NCBI GenBank assembly: GCA_034509495.1
Contig: CM067522.1
Coordinates: forward strand, 4,994,648-5,058,647
DNA from: Acestrorhynchus altus
Lineage: Eukaryota; Chordata; Actinopteri; Characiformes; Acestrorhynchidae
Direction: 5' to 3'
DNA: 64,000 bases
The notes under the pieces: generated by a model
What the model saw: only the letters and a program-made list of their open reading frames with translations
Databases searched by the model: none
Told to the model about the DNA's origin: nothing
Shown here: piece after piece, positions 26,184 to 41,100 of the stretch
Numbering within the stretch: position 1 is the first letter of the stretch
Layout of the letters: each line of letters opens with the position of its first letter
Position numbers and translations under genes: made by a program

Positions 26184-29092
26184 TGTGTTCAGATCCTAGC
26201 CGAAGATGGGTGTTGAGTCCCATGATAGACAGTGCCACTTAGACACTCATGCTACCTGAAAGCACAGAATGTGCTCACTATGTATTACTACATATATAGC
26301 AAAACTATTTTTGTTATACAAACTACATATGTTTACTAAATTGTTATATTTATAGTTTATATGCATTTTTTTCATATCAACAGACCTACAAGCCTTGGCT
26401 TTAATCCCTACCAGACAATTATAAGGAACCAAAGCACAGTGATTCTAACAATCAATGTTTGCATGCTCGACAATTTTTCCCATCAGTCAGTTCACTCTGC
26501 AGTGCTATGCACCTGTATTGCTGACTCAGATGATAGTCTGAACTATGACAGTGCAATTTTTGCTGCCGCATATACAGTGACCTTGTCTTCTGCAGGCAGA
26601 ATTTGGTATGAGTCATGCACTTCATCTCCAGAGAGAACTCTTTTAGACCTGAATTGGAAAGACAAGGAGATACACCTGCCAAAGTGGAAGCTTGAGTGAT
26701 AGGTGACTGGCTGCAGCTCTGTTCATCAGTTCATCTTCATCTTCATCACTATTTGTGCTAAAATATGATGTAAATATGGGCCTGGCTCAGCATTTCTGAT
26801 ATATTCATTTGAAATGCATACCTGTGAACCTATGAATTACTGGGTCCTTCTGCAGCTCTTCTGTACTCTACACATAAACCTACTCAAACCATGCCTAATG
26901 TCAGACATGGGCCCTCAACCATTGAGCTGTGCAGCAGTGTAAATATGTCTCCTGAAATCATGGAGCTCCATTAAATACTTCTGGGATGAATTTGGAAGCT
27001 GGGGATGAGGCTTAGTAATGATCCTGACCTCACTAATACTCTGGAGCAATAAAATGCTCCAAAAAGCCAATAGAATGCCTGCCCTGGATAGTAGAGACAA
27101 ATAGTGTACAGTTGTGTTTAAAAGTTTGTATTTATTGAGGAAAATTGTCCAATATTACATATCTGTGAGTAGAAAAAGTAAGTGAACCTTTGCTTTCAGT
27201 ATCTACAACTAAACATTTCGAGTAACTCTTGATGGAGGAATTTTAGTTCATTCCTACATACAAAGCAGCTTTAACCCTGTTAAGTTGGTGGGTTTACTCC
27301 CATTTACTGTACTGTACTGATGCTGCTGCTGGAACCTTAATTTCCCTGAGGGAACCCTCCCAATGGATCAATAAAGTTCTATCTTTTATCTTATCTTATA
27401 TCTTATGAACTACTTGGTTTGGGTCCTTCCACAACATATCTACTGGATTTAGATCAGGACTTGGACTTGGACTCCAAATCATTGACTTTATCCTTCTATC
27501 CATTCTTTTGATGTTCTTAGGGTCATTGTCTTGCTGGATGGCCCACATTCTCCTGATGTCATGACATTTTACTTTAGAAATGATTGGTATATTTCAGACT
27601 TAATTGTTCCATTAATAATGGCTAGCATTCTTTGCCCTGATGCAGGCTGCATTTCACAAATGGGAAAAGATTTTTATGCTGGAATGTAATATCTATTTTG
27701 GTCTCATCTGTCAGCAAAATATAGTCTCAGTATCCTGGCTTGTCCGTGTGATCTTTTGCAAACTGCAATGTTCTTTTTGGAGAGTAGGAGCTTTCTCCTT
27801 GCAACCCTGCCATGCAAACCATTGTTGTTCAGTGTTGTTCTGATGGTGAATTAATGAACACTGACTTTAGTTCATGTGATAAAGGCCTTTAGTTGCTTAC
27901 AAGTTACCTTGAGTTCCTTTGTGAGCTCTCAGACTATTACAGACTATTACACACCTAATCTGTTTTGTAAACTTTTCTGAATTAATGAGTATCAACTGTT
28001 CTCCTGAGAAAACTCCTTTTGTTCATGCCATGATACACATCCACAAAACGTGTTGTAAAGTTCAGGCTTCCAATGATTCCTGTTCTTTAAAAGAACTTCT
28101 TTTAATCCTTAGAAATCAGGCTTAGCACTGGAAATAACTATTGATATTTATCTAATAATTATAAGTTCTCACTGACAGGACAGAGAAACAAGCTGCAATA
28201 TTAATTGTTATTACTAACTGAGACCTAAACTTGAGAGTAATGATTCAATTGTTAATCCTAAAGGTCAATAAGCTTTTGTTTCCTGATTGAGTCCCACATA
28301 CCATATATTTTAGGGACTATGAATCTGACTAAATTATCACAGTAAAGAAGTGTGATCTTACATGCAGAGTTTATGGTTAAAGAGGTTAATTCATGTAGAT
28401 GAAAATGTATCACTCTGCCTACAAAGTGCACAGCCAGCATTGCCAGGAAACAGGGACTGGGTCATAAACTGCTACAATGTGACTTTTCCAAAGCAAACAA
28501 AAAAGTATGCCTTTTTTGCTTCAGTACAGCAACAGACTCTATTAAGTCAGAATGGAAAACCCAAATTAAAGGTTCCAAAGTTTCCTCCTTCTGAAAGCCC
28601 ATCATTCTCGCTGACAGAAGTGGAAATGCAAACTAAGTGGAATGGAACTGACATTAACTGAACTCCATATTTGTATTATGGTGGCTGGTGAGCAAAGCTG
28701 GTGAATATTGGCAGCTGAGAGGAAGGAGGAAACAAGGCAGGAATGCCCTGGACCCAGAATGTTGACCAGGTGGTTGCTGAGAAGGGTGATTCTACACAAT
28801 GGTACATTGGCTGGAGCTAACGGCAGCAAGGCCGTGTGAGTTAGTCAGAAAAGGCCTGGTGCAGTCTTTGTCATGCAAGTATGACTAGATACTATTTACG
28901 TTTCTCAGTTGTCACAAATGTCATGCTGCTGACTATTGGTGGCCTACATTTTAGATACAGATGGGCAAGGTATAAGCAATAGTTTATCTCTATTATTAAT
29001 TAATTATTATTATTATTATTATTAACATTGATAATAATAATAATAACAATAACAACAATAATAATAACAACAACAATAATAACAATAACAAC

Positions 29093-29156
<64 letters not shown>

Positions 29157-32100
29157 GTAGTAATAATAATAATAGTAGTAATAATAATAATAACTGCCTA
29201 GGGTATGACTGATATGGGAATTGACCTATAAATTTATCTGAAAGTTGATTAACATGAATCTGGTACTAAATCACTGGTAATTATGAGCTGTGTGCTTCAT
29301 GGTACACTGACTATAGTGCTCTAATATGAGAAGAATTCACAAAGCTTTTGTAAAAAAAATAAATCATACTCATTGTAGCATTTAGTAAAACACGTGAATT
29401 GACCAAACTATTTATTACACCCTTACTGGTCCAAACATAGCACATATAACCTTCCTTTTTCAAATGTGCTGAGTGGGCAGGAGACCTGCTGATATGAGCG
29501 GTGGACTTGTTAAAAAGGTTAAGAGGTTAAAGTTACAAAAGTTGAGATAAGAAAAAAACTGAAAATTCTCAACATGTTTTAAGAATTTGTTAGTAAAGTA
29601 CTGTCAGATATCTTCCATTTCAAATGTTAACATTAACATAACATTTTACAGGTCTAATTGGTATCTCCTTCTTCCACTCAGAAGCATTCTTTTGGCTTTG
29701 TTAGCACTCTCAACTGACAAACAAATGCTCTGACATATTAATGGTGTATTGGATACAGCATATGGCATTCTTATAGAATTAAATCAAGACATACAGGACA
29801 GACTGTACTGCAGGGTCTCTAGGGAGAGCTTCAGTGACGTACACTGAAGCGCAAAACATGTTTTGTGCTATCTCAGTGTTCCCTAGGGAATGATATGTGA
29901 GCAAATGCTACAGGGGAATGGAACTCAGATCAGCTTTCTCCTTGATATGGCCAACTTACGCAGACTCACTCAATCAGTCACATCAAGAACTCTAGACCCC
30001 CTTCGTGTTAAGCAGGTGGATCATCTTTCATACCCTAATGACCTTTCTGGCACGCTTTTTGACCCACGATTGATCCCAACATCTTATGTAACAAAGGGGA
30101 CAATGGGAATGGATGCAGCATGGGAACAGTGGGATTGTTGGTGAACACTGTAAATTACAGAAAGAAGCTAGTCTAGATGGTAAGGAATATCCCTTATATA
30201 ACTGCACAAAGTGCGATTATTTCATACAACAATTTAGCTGATGCTTAACATAAGGCCTCCCATATGTATTGATTATAAATACTAATATGAACTAATATGA
30301 ACAAAAGTACTGGGACCCACCTCTTAATCACTGTTTTCAGTCCCATTGCCACAGGTGTATAAAATCATTCACCTAGCCATGCAGTTCTACAAACATTTGA
30401 GCATGGTACTGAAATAAGATGCCACTGTTTATGCACAAGACATTTTATGTTGTCCCTCCTAGATATTGTCAAAACATTTAGGAATCACAGATATTTTCTC
30501 TTAATTTTTACATGTGAATTTACTGAGAAGGGTCACTGAGTGCCGAGGTGTTCACTACATAAAAGTGCTTCAGATTCAATAGCTGCAGAGCCTCTGAACT
30601 GTTAAAATTGCAAAGTGAGGGGCAACTCCAATTTATGTCAATGGATTTAGAATTTAATGTCACCTGTAGGTGTAATGTGTAAGTGTTCAAATCCTTTTTT
30701 TATACAGTGAATGTAATCTGTCAAAGTAGACTTTGATGACATAACAGAGTTTGGGAGCGGATGGTGGTTAAGTCAGGGGCTCTGAGACTGGGTGGTTGAT
30801 GACAGCAGCCCATAGAGGGGTGATTCGTCTGCACAAGCAATATGGAGCTGCACTGGCATTGTTCCGTTTTCAAATGTCCACAGAAAAAAAACATCTACAT
30901 GCTATATCTCCCTCATCATTGAAGAAACTTTGGAGCAAAAGTTCTGCAGTGCTGCTTGAGTTTTATTACTCTGCTAATTAACCTTTAAAACTGGACAAAA
31001 TCTACACCTGGGCCCCAATTTTCCATCCAAAATGTCAGACCAGTTTGAGAAATGTCAGTCTTCTTATTGAGCATTTGTAACGTGATAGATGGAGGGTAGC
31101 TTTAGAGACAAAGGGTTTCAGCCCCACACTGTTCTCACACTGTGGCCTGATCATTAGCAAGCAAGAGGATGACAGTGACATTCTGAGGCAGGCACTGAAG
31201 GATGACTAATTCACAGCTCTTCTGAGATCAGCATTATCAGCCTCTTAATGACAGCCTAGGCACTGTGCCAGAAACAACTTACACAGTCCCAAGCTGGGAT
31301 ACTTAAAAAAACCCAGACCAAAGTAGGAGCTATGGGACCTATAACTTTTTTTGGTTTCCTTTTGTGTCCAACTCTTATCAAACAAAAAAGTTCAAGCGTC
31401 TTCTTAAATGGGCATTTTCAGATTAGCAGGAGGAATCGTCAAAGCCAAGAGGTCTCTGCTGACACTAATCTGATCCATTTGCTGTTGATGAATGCTGAGA
31501 AGTTGTCTCCTCAACACAGATTGAGTGGGAAGGACAGAACATGTGGGGCTTAAAATAGCTCTGTTCCATCCATAAAGGACCCTTCACAGTGAGTGACAGA
31601 TGGATGACAGAGCTGAGGGTAGACAGAACGAGGGTAAAATTTGACAGCTCAGCTAAAAGCAAGGAAGTGCAGCTTGGACAGTTTGTCGTGGGAAGTCCAG
31701 GGCAGCCCATGTGAGTGTGTTTCTGATGTCACAAATAAAAAATTCAACAAACAAATAAAGCTAGCAAACAAGATGCATCAAACGTCACAATCCACACTAT
31801 TCTCTAGAAATGTTCAAGAACTTTTTAACTCATGAAAATATGAAATTTCAGTGACTGGCTATTATATCATTAACAACTGTTGTCTAGTAAATGTAAGCAA
31901 CTTCCATATGTCCTCTTGATGTAAGCTCTAAATAATAGGTATAGTGATAAATGAGGATATCATGACAATGCCTGTCTACTTCATCATAAACTGGTTTCTC
32001 TGTGGTCTGCTATATTTAGGCCAGCATTAGGTTCACTCATCTTGAGTGTATACTGCACACATGGATGTTGTCTTCTTCCAGAGGAGCACCTCCCCCATTC

Positions 32101-35100
32101 ATGGAACACACTGTAAAGGAGTCAGGCAGTCTGCGCCCTTGGGCTGTTTTCCATTCAGATCAGCCAGCCAGGTAAACCTCAATACTGAGGGTGTGTAGGT
32201 GTCTGCACTGGAAGAACTGTCACCATGTACAAAAACAGCAAAATCTTTACATGTATGCATCAGTCAAAACACACTTAGGTGAACAATATGCTAAAGAGTT
32301 GTATAAACACAGACTGGATCATTCTGTTCCATAGCAATGAATGTTTAGGAATAGCACCATGAGATGTTTCCACACAAATGCTACATCATGATGTCAATGT
32401 TTTGGGCTGCAAAAGCAGCACCATCCCAACAATATAATGCCACCCAATGTGATAAAAATAAGACAGAAGATCCTCCAAGTCCGCCTCCCCCACTTCTGAA
32501 AGGGGAGATGGCTTGGCTGTTTTCTATGTGGAAGGCATTACGACATGGATGTTTGTGAGCAAGCAGCAAGGCCACAACGTCTCTCCTGCACACTTGGCTG
32601 ACTGCCTTGAAGCAGCAAACAATCATAAAGTTTGTTTCTCTGCTGTTGATTACACAAGGGTGAATGCGTAAGACTATGTATTTTGGTTCTATGGTAAAAT
32701 GTGTTGTCAAATTTTTATTGATTTGACCGCTTTCCCTAAACATGTCTGCCAGAAGGATTAACTAGGAGAAGGAAAACAACAGAAAAGGTATGAGGTGTGA
32801 TTTCATTTCAAGATCAGAATAAACACACTAGGATGTTCATTCTAAGACATTGTGCACTCTTACAAATACAGGTCTTACAAAATGGTTCTTTGACCCATTC
32901 TATAGATGAACCACTTTAGGTTTTAGAAAAACACTGAAGAATGTTTACGTCAAGGTAAGGTATAAGAACTCTCACTAGCATGATTCTGCATGGAATGAAT
33001 GGTTCTTCTATTGCATTGCTCAAAGAACATTTTGTAGCATTTATTTTTTAAGAGTGTTTTGAACCCCCTGTTCAAATTCACATTATGGAACCAAATATAA
33101 ATTTCTGAATGTAAACAAGGCATCTCATTACAAACAACACATTTATATTTGAAAAGAAAGTGTTTACTCTGGACCTCCTTTCACTGATCACAGACACAAT
33201 GCCAGTAATTCTATCAGAAGATCAATTCACTGTTCCTAACCATTGGAAGGCAATTGATCCGGCTGCTGCTGCTGATGCTTTAGCACTGAGCTATTAATAG
33301 TAGCAGGCAAAAAGATGACATCAGTGAGAGTACAGTACTCTGCCAGACTGATACACTCTCTCACTCTCTTTCTCTCCCCACCCCCTTTCCTCCTCCCCTA
33401 ACAGCTACCGGTCTGAACTAGCTGGTTCCAGCCTCGGCAGCATCGTGGGTGTTTCCTCAGCTGCTTTTGTTCTGTGAAAGAGAGGCTGTGTGCTCCGCAC
33501 GTAGCCCACAGTCCTGCATCCCTCTGTTCTTTATCCTTTATCCTTGTCTATTCACATCAGTGTTTCATTCTATTTTTATTAGACAGGTTTCATCCTCATT
33601 ATTAAATTGTTAAACATTAAACATTATTAAATAACTGTTTATATTGTTATTTAAAGTAGGCTTAGCTATAATCAAAATCTGATGGGGGAACTACCTGGCT
33701 AGGGCTCATTTCTCAGTGCTTTTGACAATTTGTGTTTGTATGTGGACTTAGTTGGTAGGCTTATGATCAATGGAATTGCAATGAGAAAGTGGTTGTACTG
33801 TACAGGAAGAGTTGGTAGACCCATTGGGCCACTATCAGATTTGCATTCAGCTGCCCTTTGTCATGAAGACATGAGAAATAATATGAGTAGCAATGGTAGT
33901 TTTATGCTCTAGACAAAAGGGAAGTCAGGCTTGAGAAGGAAATATGGCAATCAAGAGTAAAACAGCAGCTCATAAAAAAGTGATAAAGTGAATTTCTCTT
34001 CAGACCTTTGCTTGCAGTGGTTTTGTAATTGAAATAAAAATTGATTTAAAATGAAAGTGATTCCAAATGGGCTGTCATAAGGTTAGTAATCTATGGATTA
34101 TATGCAGATCACCAAAAAGGAAGCATTTAACTTTTTAAACTCCACAGAACCACTGCAAACATTGTTTATGCCTACAACTTAGCAAATGTTTTGAGGGTCA
34201 GGTGACTTGGTTTTGGCCAAGGAGGTGAATATCCATCCTAATGTGTACCAGAAGAGGTGAAATATGTTAATTATAAAAAAAAAAACCAACAACACAAAAT
34301 GGGTTTAGATTTACCTGATAATGACTGACCCCTGAGAAGGTTATTGTCATTCTAAATGACAACAGCCCATGTCTTTGTTTACACTACACTGTTATTATCG
34401 TAAATAATGCCCTGCAGGGTGTACCTCTTTATACTCAGTCACCCACACAATACTGATCGGTATACTCCCTGTACGGTACCGAATTATGTCCTCACTGAAA
34501 ATCAGCATGTCAGAGCAAGATCACTTTACAATTTATCACATTACATAAGAGCTGGCCTGCAAAGTATGAGTGCAAACATAATGTGATGCTGTTCCATAAA
34601 AAAATCCAGCCACCAACAGAAAAGAAAGGAGCAGTTACCAGCACTTTTAGTGTTTAGGGTCACTCAGTCTACTCCCCAAAACACCTGTACTCTTCGCTGT
34701 CTTCATAATCACATGCTTTTATCATTTTTATCATAACTGTGCACTATAGCCAGAGAGTTAGTTATCTCAGTGACAAATAATTTAGACTGAAACGAACACT
34801 GTCAGACAGCCAAAACAGAGGTGGCCATGGGAACGCACTCATAAACAGACCTTCACAATGGCTGTGACTGTCAAATGAAACAGTTGCCTTGGCAGTTAAG
34901 GAGATAAATTGAAAGTGCATTCATAGAAGCCGTGCGCTCAGAAATCAATGTTGAAAAAACAGCACAGATCTTCTCAAAGTTCAAAGCTGTGCATGAAGTT
35001 CAGGTGTTTTCCTTCTGACATCTGGTTCAAATCTGGTTCTGATTAACAAAGCTAAACAATTCTTAGTATTTATTAACTGCAAGATTAGATTACATGCAGG

Positions 35101-38100
35101 AGCTTGCATATAAATGCATAATCTGCACCAAAACTTGGTAGAAAAGTAAACCAGTAATACATCTTTTTGGGCATTGAGATCAATATGAAATTCTTCTGAA
35201 TTGTTCTTCCCTTTCAAAACTTGAAGAGCTTGAAGAGTTTAAAAAATGACCATGAGAAACATGCTGTAACCTTCAAGTTTGTGAACTGCAGACGGATGAT
35301 TCAGTCTGAGACATACAGCATGGATGAACAACAGTACACTGTACAACCTGTTCTATCTCAGATCGTGGATATAGGGTGACCCCTATAGGTTGGGTCATAG
35401 TACTGCTAAAAAAAGCATGAGAAAATACCAGGTCACACTCGGTTGACTGGAAACGTGACAAACAGCAGAGGCTCAGTTGGCTGGAACATCAACTAATGTA
35501 AACTGAACAACATAGCAATCAAGGAACAGGAACAAAAGAAGCCCAAAATAGCAGAGGAACTTAATGAAATTGATTGTTGAGGTTTTCCTTCCACCCATGC
35601 TTGTCTGCACATCCTGCCAACATTTGCTGACAACCTGCCAACAGCTATATTACTTTTTCTATTTACAGTCAACATCATAGCACCCTTACTCTGTCACAGC
35701 AAGCTGTACGCACAGTTCACACTGGACCAAGAGTAGCTAAGTTGTCTTCAAATAAGAATAAGCAACTGATCACATACTCCTGTGCATACATACTGTGTGT
35801 TATGTAATCTCAGAGTTGTGATTAAAAATGTTATCATTGAAGATGAAACACAGGACAAACAGGGCAGTCTAAATCCTGTAGACAACTAGATGTGTATTCA
35901 GAGGTTTCTCACATGCCAACAAAGTCTTGGCTACATTGTGTGGCAGCTGGTGTGATATCATTCATGTTTACATGTGCTTATAAACATTCTCTTAAGATGT
36001 GAAGACCTCTGGTGCAAGAACATGACCATATTATTGAGTACCTGCAACAGTCCCTTCACTTTCACCCCTGTCACTGCCATCTTCATAGTTGGTGCAAGAT
36101 AGTCAATCCATGCAGTGATTTCAAAAGATTTCTGCAAAGCACTGGATGTCTTCATCAACTGTAGGCTGTATGTGGCTGGTAAACCTCTGACTTCATTTTA
36201 ATTTGACTCAATTGACTTGAGACCTCCATTGGTCCATCACTGAAATGGTTTTGCTCAAGGTCATGCATCCCCCCAGCTACATTCAACAAAGGTGGTCAGT
36301 CAGGTAAAGTTGGAGCTTTGCCCCAGCTCACCGTCCAAAGTTCAGGCCAAGCGAATCAGTCATACATTCTGGGTTTTCCAAAAATAGAGCAGGTGCCAGA
36401 GTCCAATTCCAGGGGTCTGAGATTGTGGCATTGCGTGGTGGTGATATGCATGGCTAATATGGGGCCAGAGACAAGAAACCAGACAAAGCAGAGGGAGAGC
36501 ACCATGAACAAGCATGAACAAGCAGGGATGTGGAAGGGGGTGGCCCTCCAAGGGATTTTTTATTCTTGCTGTCCTGCAAAAAGCTTGCATCTCTATAATT
36601 TGACATCATGTTACACTGGTACATCTGGCACTTTTGTTGATATTGTATAAAAATTTTACAATGAATGGACCAACAGGTCAGGGTGCACTGAAACCTTTTA
36701 TTCTTCTCCTGTAAATGTTTTTAAAATAACAATTCACTAAAGGAAATATGACACTGCTGATTATTGAGTGCTTATGGCATATTGTTATCTAAAAAAAGGC
36801 AGAACAGAAGAACACCAGTTTTAGCTTTGAGTACTAGACAGGCTTGGCCTTTGAGGTGAGGAGAAAATGGTAATCTCTTTTCACCAATCACTTCAATACA
36901 AGCGTCTGTACTAATGAAGCTCAGCTGCTGATAACCCCAGACTGTGGATTCCTCAGTATGGAAGCTGTCAAAACAGGACCACAGTGAACTGATTGAACAA
37001 AACACGGTTGAAGCAAACACAAAACAGCTAGTGAGCAATCATGGAGTTTATGCTCTATTAAAAACAGGACTTTCAGAGATGTGTTACAGGCATGGCTACT
37101 CCGCATATAGAGGGTAGGTAATTATGGCAAAGGTCAAGCTGGTTCTTTGTTACTATTTACCAAGCTTTTTACAGCTACACGAAAAGAGTTCAAGGCCCAT
37201 TGGTCTGCAGGTCCAGAGTCTACAAACATCAGCATATTACTGTTTGCAGTTCAACACATGCCTGTTTCTCTTTTGAAAGACATACAGAGCAAAGCTCATC
37301 ATTCACAAAAACACAGAAAGTGGGTCTGAAGGGCATAGTTGACTTTCATAACCTATATTTAACACTGAAGTTTCATACTCTGGTGATCCGTGTGCTGAGA
37401 AAATGCATCATCAGTAACAGTTATGTGGTAATGGTTCACTGGTGCTGCTGTGGTTCATGCACAATCCCATTTTCATGTTTCTGACATAAAAGTTGGTGAA
37501 AAAATCATAAGAAACAATTGTTCCAGGACCTGTTCTGTTAAAACCTTTGAAAACTGCAGTGCCCACCTCTATCACCTGAGAGGCAGAATGCCTTTTCACA
37601 ATGACAGACAGATTCAAAAGGATCATGTGATCACTGAAAGTCAAGATGTTAGGAATTATGCTTTATGCAAAACACAAATGTGTTATAGGAAATGTATAGA
37701 TAGAGGAGTTAAGTCCTTACCAAGTTGGGGCATATTCCCCCAGGAGGTGAATAAAAAAATGCTCAATATTGTTAACCTTGGGTTAAGAAATTAACAACAT
37801 AAACACTATGTTGCCAGCAAAAGTAGGTTAGCATACAAGAACTGTCTAGATTAGAGGTAAAAGAAATGAAGCTTTAGAAGTAATTCTGCACATGGTTAAA
37901 CAGTAATGTGAATTATGTATTTTGTTTCACAGTTAAGTACTCCTGAACACATTCTGCCAACCTGTTTTTATACATATGTGACCTACACTGTCATCAACAA
38001 CAGTCTCACACAATAAAAAACACATGAACTGATATGAAGCACCCCACCCCTCCTACCCTTCCATTGTTCCAAATTCCAGATACACCTGTACATATACGTT

Positions 38101-41100
38101 CTGGCAAAACTAGTTTGGCTTGTGTTTTCTTGCCTTAGTGGGGCTAAATTCTGAGTCCATTACAGATAGAAAACCTACAGGCAAGGTGACACTAACCTTC
38201 CTATGAGGGCCCTCAGCCCCATGATTAGCCATTAGTTTGCAGTTCGGCACAGTCTGGAAGGGCGGGGTCTTGACCTCTACAGCATGCAACCAATTTTACC
38301 AACATGAAAAAAGTTCCAGGCCTCAGTCCGGTTTCAGCCAGATGTCTGAATAGACGGAGCTGGGTGACAAGGTGAAGCACGTTAATTTTTCATTTGATTT
38401 TGAGTCAAATTTGAAAACATGGACAAAATTAGATTAGAAGAAAACTCCTAGCCTTGTTTTAGCATGCCTGATTCCAAGAGGGCCTGTACCCTCTAATCAG
38501 ATTGTGTCGTGGGACCATCACTTTGTTTAGATTCACTTGCCTTGTACTGAAATTGAAAGATCTCACACTAACCTACACACATTTCTTTTTGCACAATGCC
38601 AGGATATGTGGTTACATATACCTCCAATATGTATGACATATTACATTAGTAATAAAGGTTCAATACAACAATTTGTACAATAAACATCTGTTGTACACTA
38701 ATCTGCATTGCTTGTTTCTAAGATGTTCACCAGATTCAACTGGCTATTTATGTACATAATACATTTTAGCTTCTTGTAGCTGAATTTACTCTGTATTACA
38801 TTTTAAAATATTTTTATCCTTGATAAATGATCACTCTATTGTGCCTACTATCACTTTTAAGTCATTTAAAACATTAAATTAGTACTTACTACTACTTTAA
38901 CCATATTCATCTTACATTACTGTCAAGCCCAGATTAAGACCATGCTGGGCCCCCTCGGGCATAGCTCATATTTGTGTAGGTGCTGCTGAACAGTAGAATA
39001 GTGCACCATTTCAGAATCTGCTAAATCTGACTGAATGGGGTGTGATTCTGGCTTTCTAGCAATCCTATGGCCAGGTTTCCAAAACTCAACTTGACCTCCA
39101 TAATTTTACTTTATATTACTTATTGCCAAACAAGTTAGACACACACATGTAAGACAAATCTTAAGCTGATTGAGATGGTATGCAAACAAGCTTTGAAAGT
39201 TTTGGATAATAAGTCAAATCGTCACTATCACTGTAATATTTCAGTTAATATTTACATACTTTAAGCAGGAAAAATCTGGTTAGGTTCTCAAATTCAGTAC
39301 AGGTCTTCAAACATCTATTTGGTTTAGTGCCTCCAATGCTTCTGTGAATGTGTGTAAAGCCACTAATAGGAAGACTAGGTCTTCCACAATAGCACACAAT
39401 AGCACATTCTTGGGGTGCCCAAACTCTCTGCATGGTGCTCATTTCCCTCTTTTTTCACTGTGAAATTGTACAAAACAAAATCATACATTAATTTCTCTTG
39501 CTTAAATCATCATAGATTTAGCAACCAAAAAGCAATGTTCAGAATTAGTCCAGTGTTTTTTCTGTTTTTCCAACAAAGTTAGAACATTATTGTTGTTAAT
39601 ATGTACAAAATCACACATACACCCATACAAACACACCACCACATCTTGGCAAAAGCGAAGGAAGAGTAGGAAATACATGGATTGCACAGGGACAGATTGC
39701 TTCTTACTTTCTGTAACTTTCTCACATCCTTCGTTCCTGACGTCAGGAAAGACCGTGCGTCACTCTGCTGTTTGTTTATTCCAAATAAATGAGCATCCAG
39801 GATAAACTCTCTCACATGCATTTCTCTGAGCTCTGCCATCAGTGTCTGCTCCTCGCTATTAAAAAAACTCAGCCAGACAGCAATTATGATGAGTTATAAA
39901 CAAAAGACTAAACTCCCCATCAGCAAATCTTATTTCTCTGAGGACGGTTGTAATAGGTTGTATACTCTTCAAGATATGGATGCCAAAAAGGATTCTTCGG
40001 AGTGTTGCCACTGACTAACTATTTGGAACCTTTCAGTGGATGACTCCTTAAAAACTCTTGCTGTAAATGACGTGTGAGCGTGAAGAGCCTACTACACATC
40101 AGGGTTACTGTATCAATTTCTGTTTTTCCTAGAACTATGTTTCTAAGCCAAGAATCGTTTAGCAATGTCCACATTGTGATGAGGTGCTTTTTAGAGGAGA
40201 GTTAATGCGTTTCTGGCCACTGTCCAATCTCCTGTTTCCTGTTCTTTGCAATAGGACATTTGTCAGGCCAGAATGAATATTTAGGAAACATGCTGTTCCT
40301 TTAGTCAGGAGAGTTGATATGGTTTTGAATTGTCCCAGAAATCCACAGGATATAAGATAATTTCCTTGCTTTGCTGAAATCTAAGTTGTTTTCCGTGTGT
40401 TACATATGTTTTCAAAATAAATACTGTACTGTGCAAATAAGAACTGAATTAGTAGAACAATCAATTGATTGAAAGAGAAGAAGCAAGAGCGAGATGTTAA
40501 AATGCTCTTGGGGAAACTTTTAACCCTTAATTACAACAACGAAAACAAAAAACTCCACTTTGAAAAGTCCAGAAAACTCCTCAATGTCTCTGTCTATGTC
40601 CATCTCCTTTGTGCTCAGTTTTTAAAAATTTTCTTTCAAATTTCTTAATGATGTTTTTATGTTGTGACATCATGAACCAGCCATGGTTTGATCACATCTG
40701 TGTGATCTTTTAAGGGTAAAAGAGGAATTCCCCAAATTATATAATCAAATTATTATAGTGTAAAGCAGATAAGTGATTTGGTCCTTTGTTCTGTAGCGAT
40801 CTGTGGAGATGGACAAATGAAGACAGACAGGGTGGAAGGATGGAAGGTCAGTTGTAGTAGTAGAGGGATGAGAATTTCTGACTCTCAAACTTCAAGTAAC
40901 TTTATAAGAATAGAATAGAATAGAATAGAATAGAATCCCTTGGTAGGGTTCCTTCAGGGAAATTAAGGTTCCAGTAACAGCATCAGTACAGTACAGTACA
41001 GAAAGTATATAGAATATATATATATATATATATAACTCCATTAATTGAATCTGCTATTGGAATTTTTTCTATATACAGTATATTTATATTCTATAATTTC

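Noticed and set aside
26361..26699. 112-codon plus-strand open frame
   Set aside because: No recognisable domain, no splice or promoter context, and it lies within intronic AT-rich DNA.
36318..36650. 110-codon plus-strand open frame with an opposing 76-codon frame
   Set aside because: Both strands are open over the same bases, and neither shows a known motif or conserved-looking composition.
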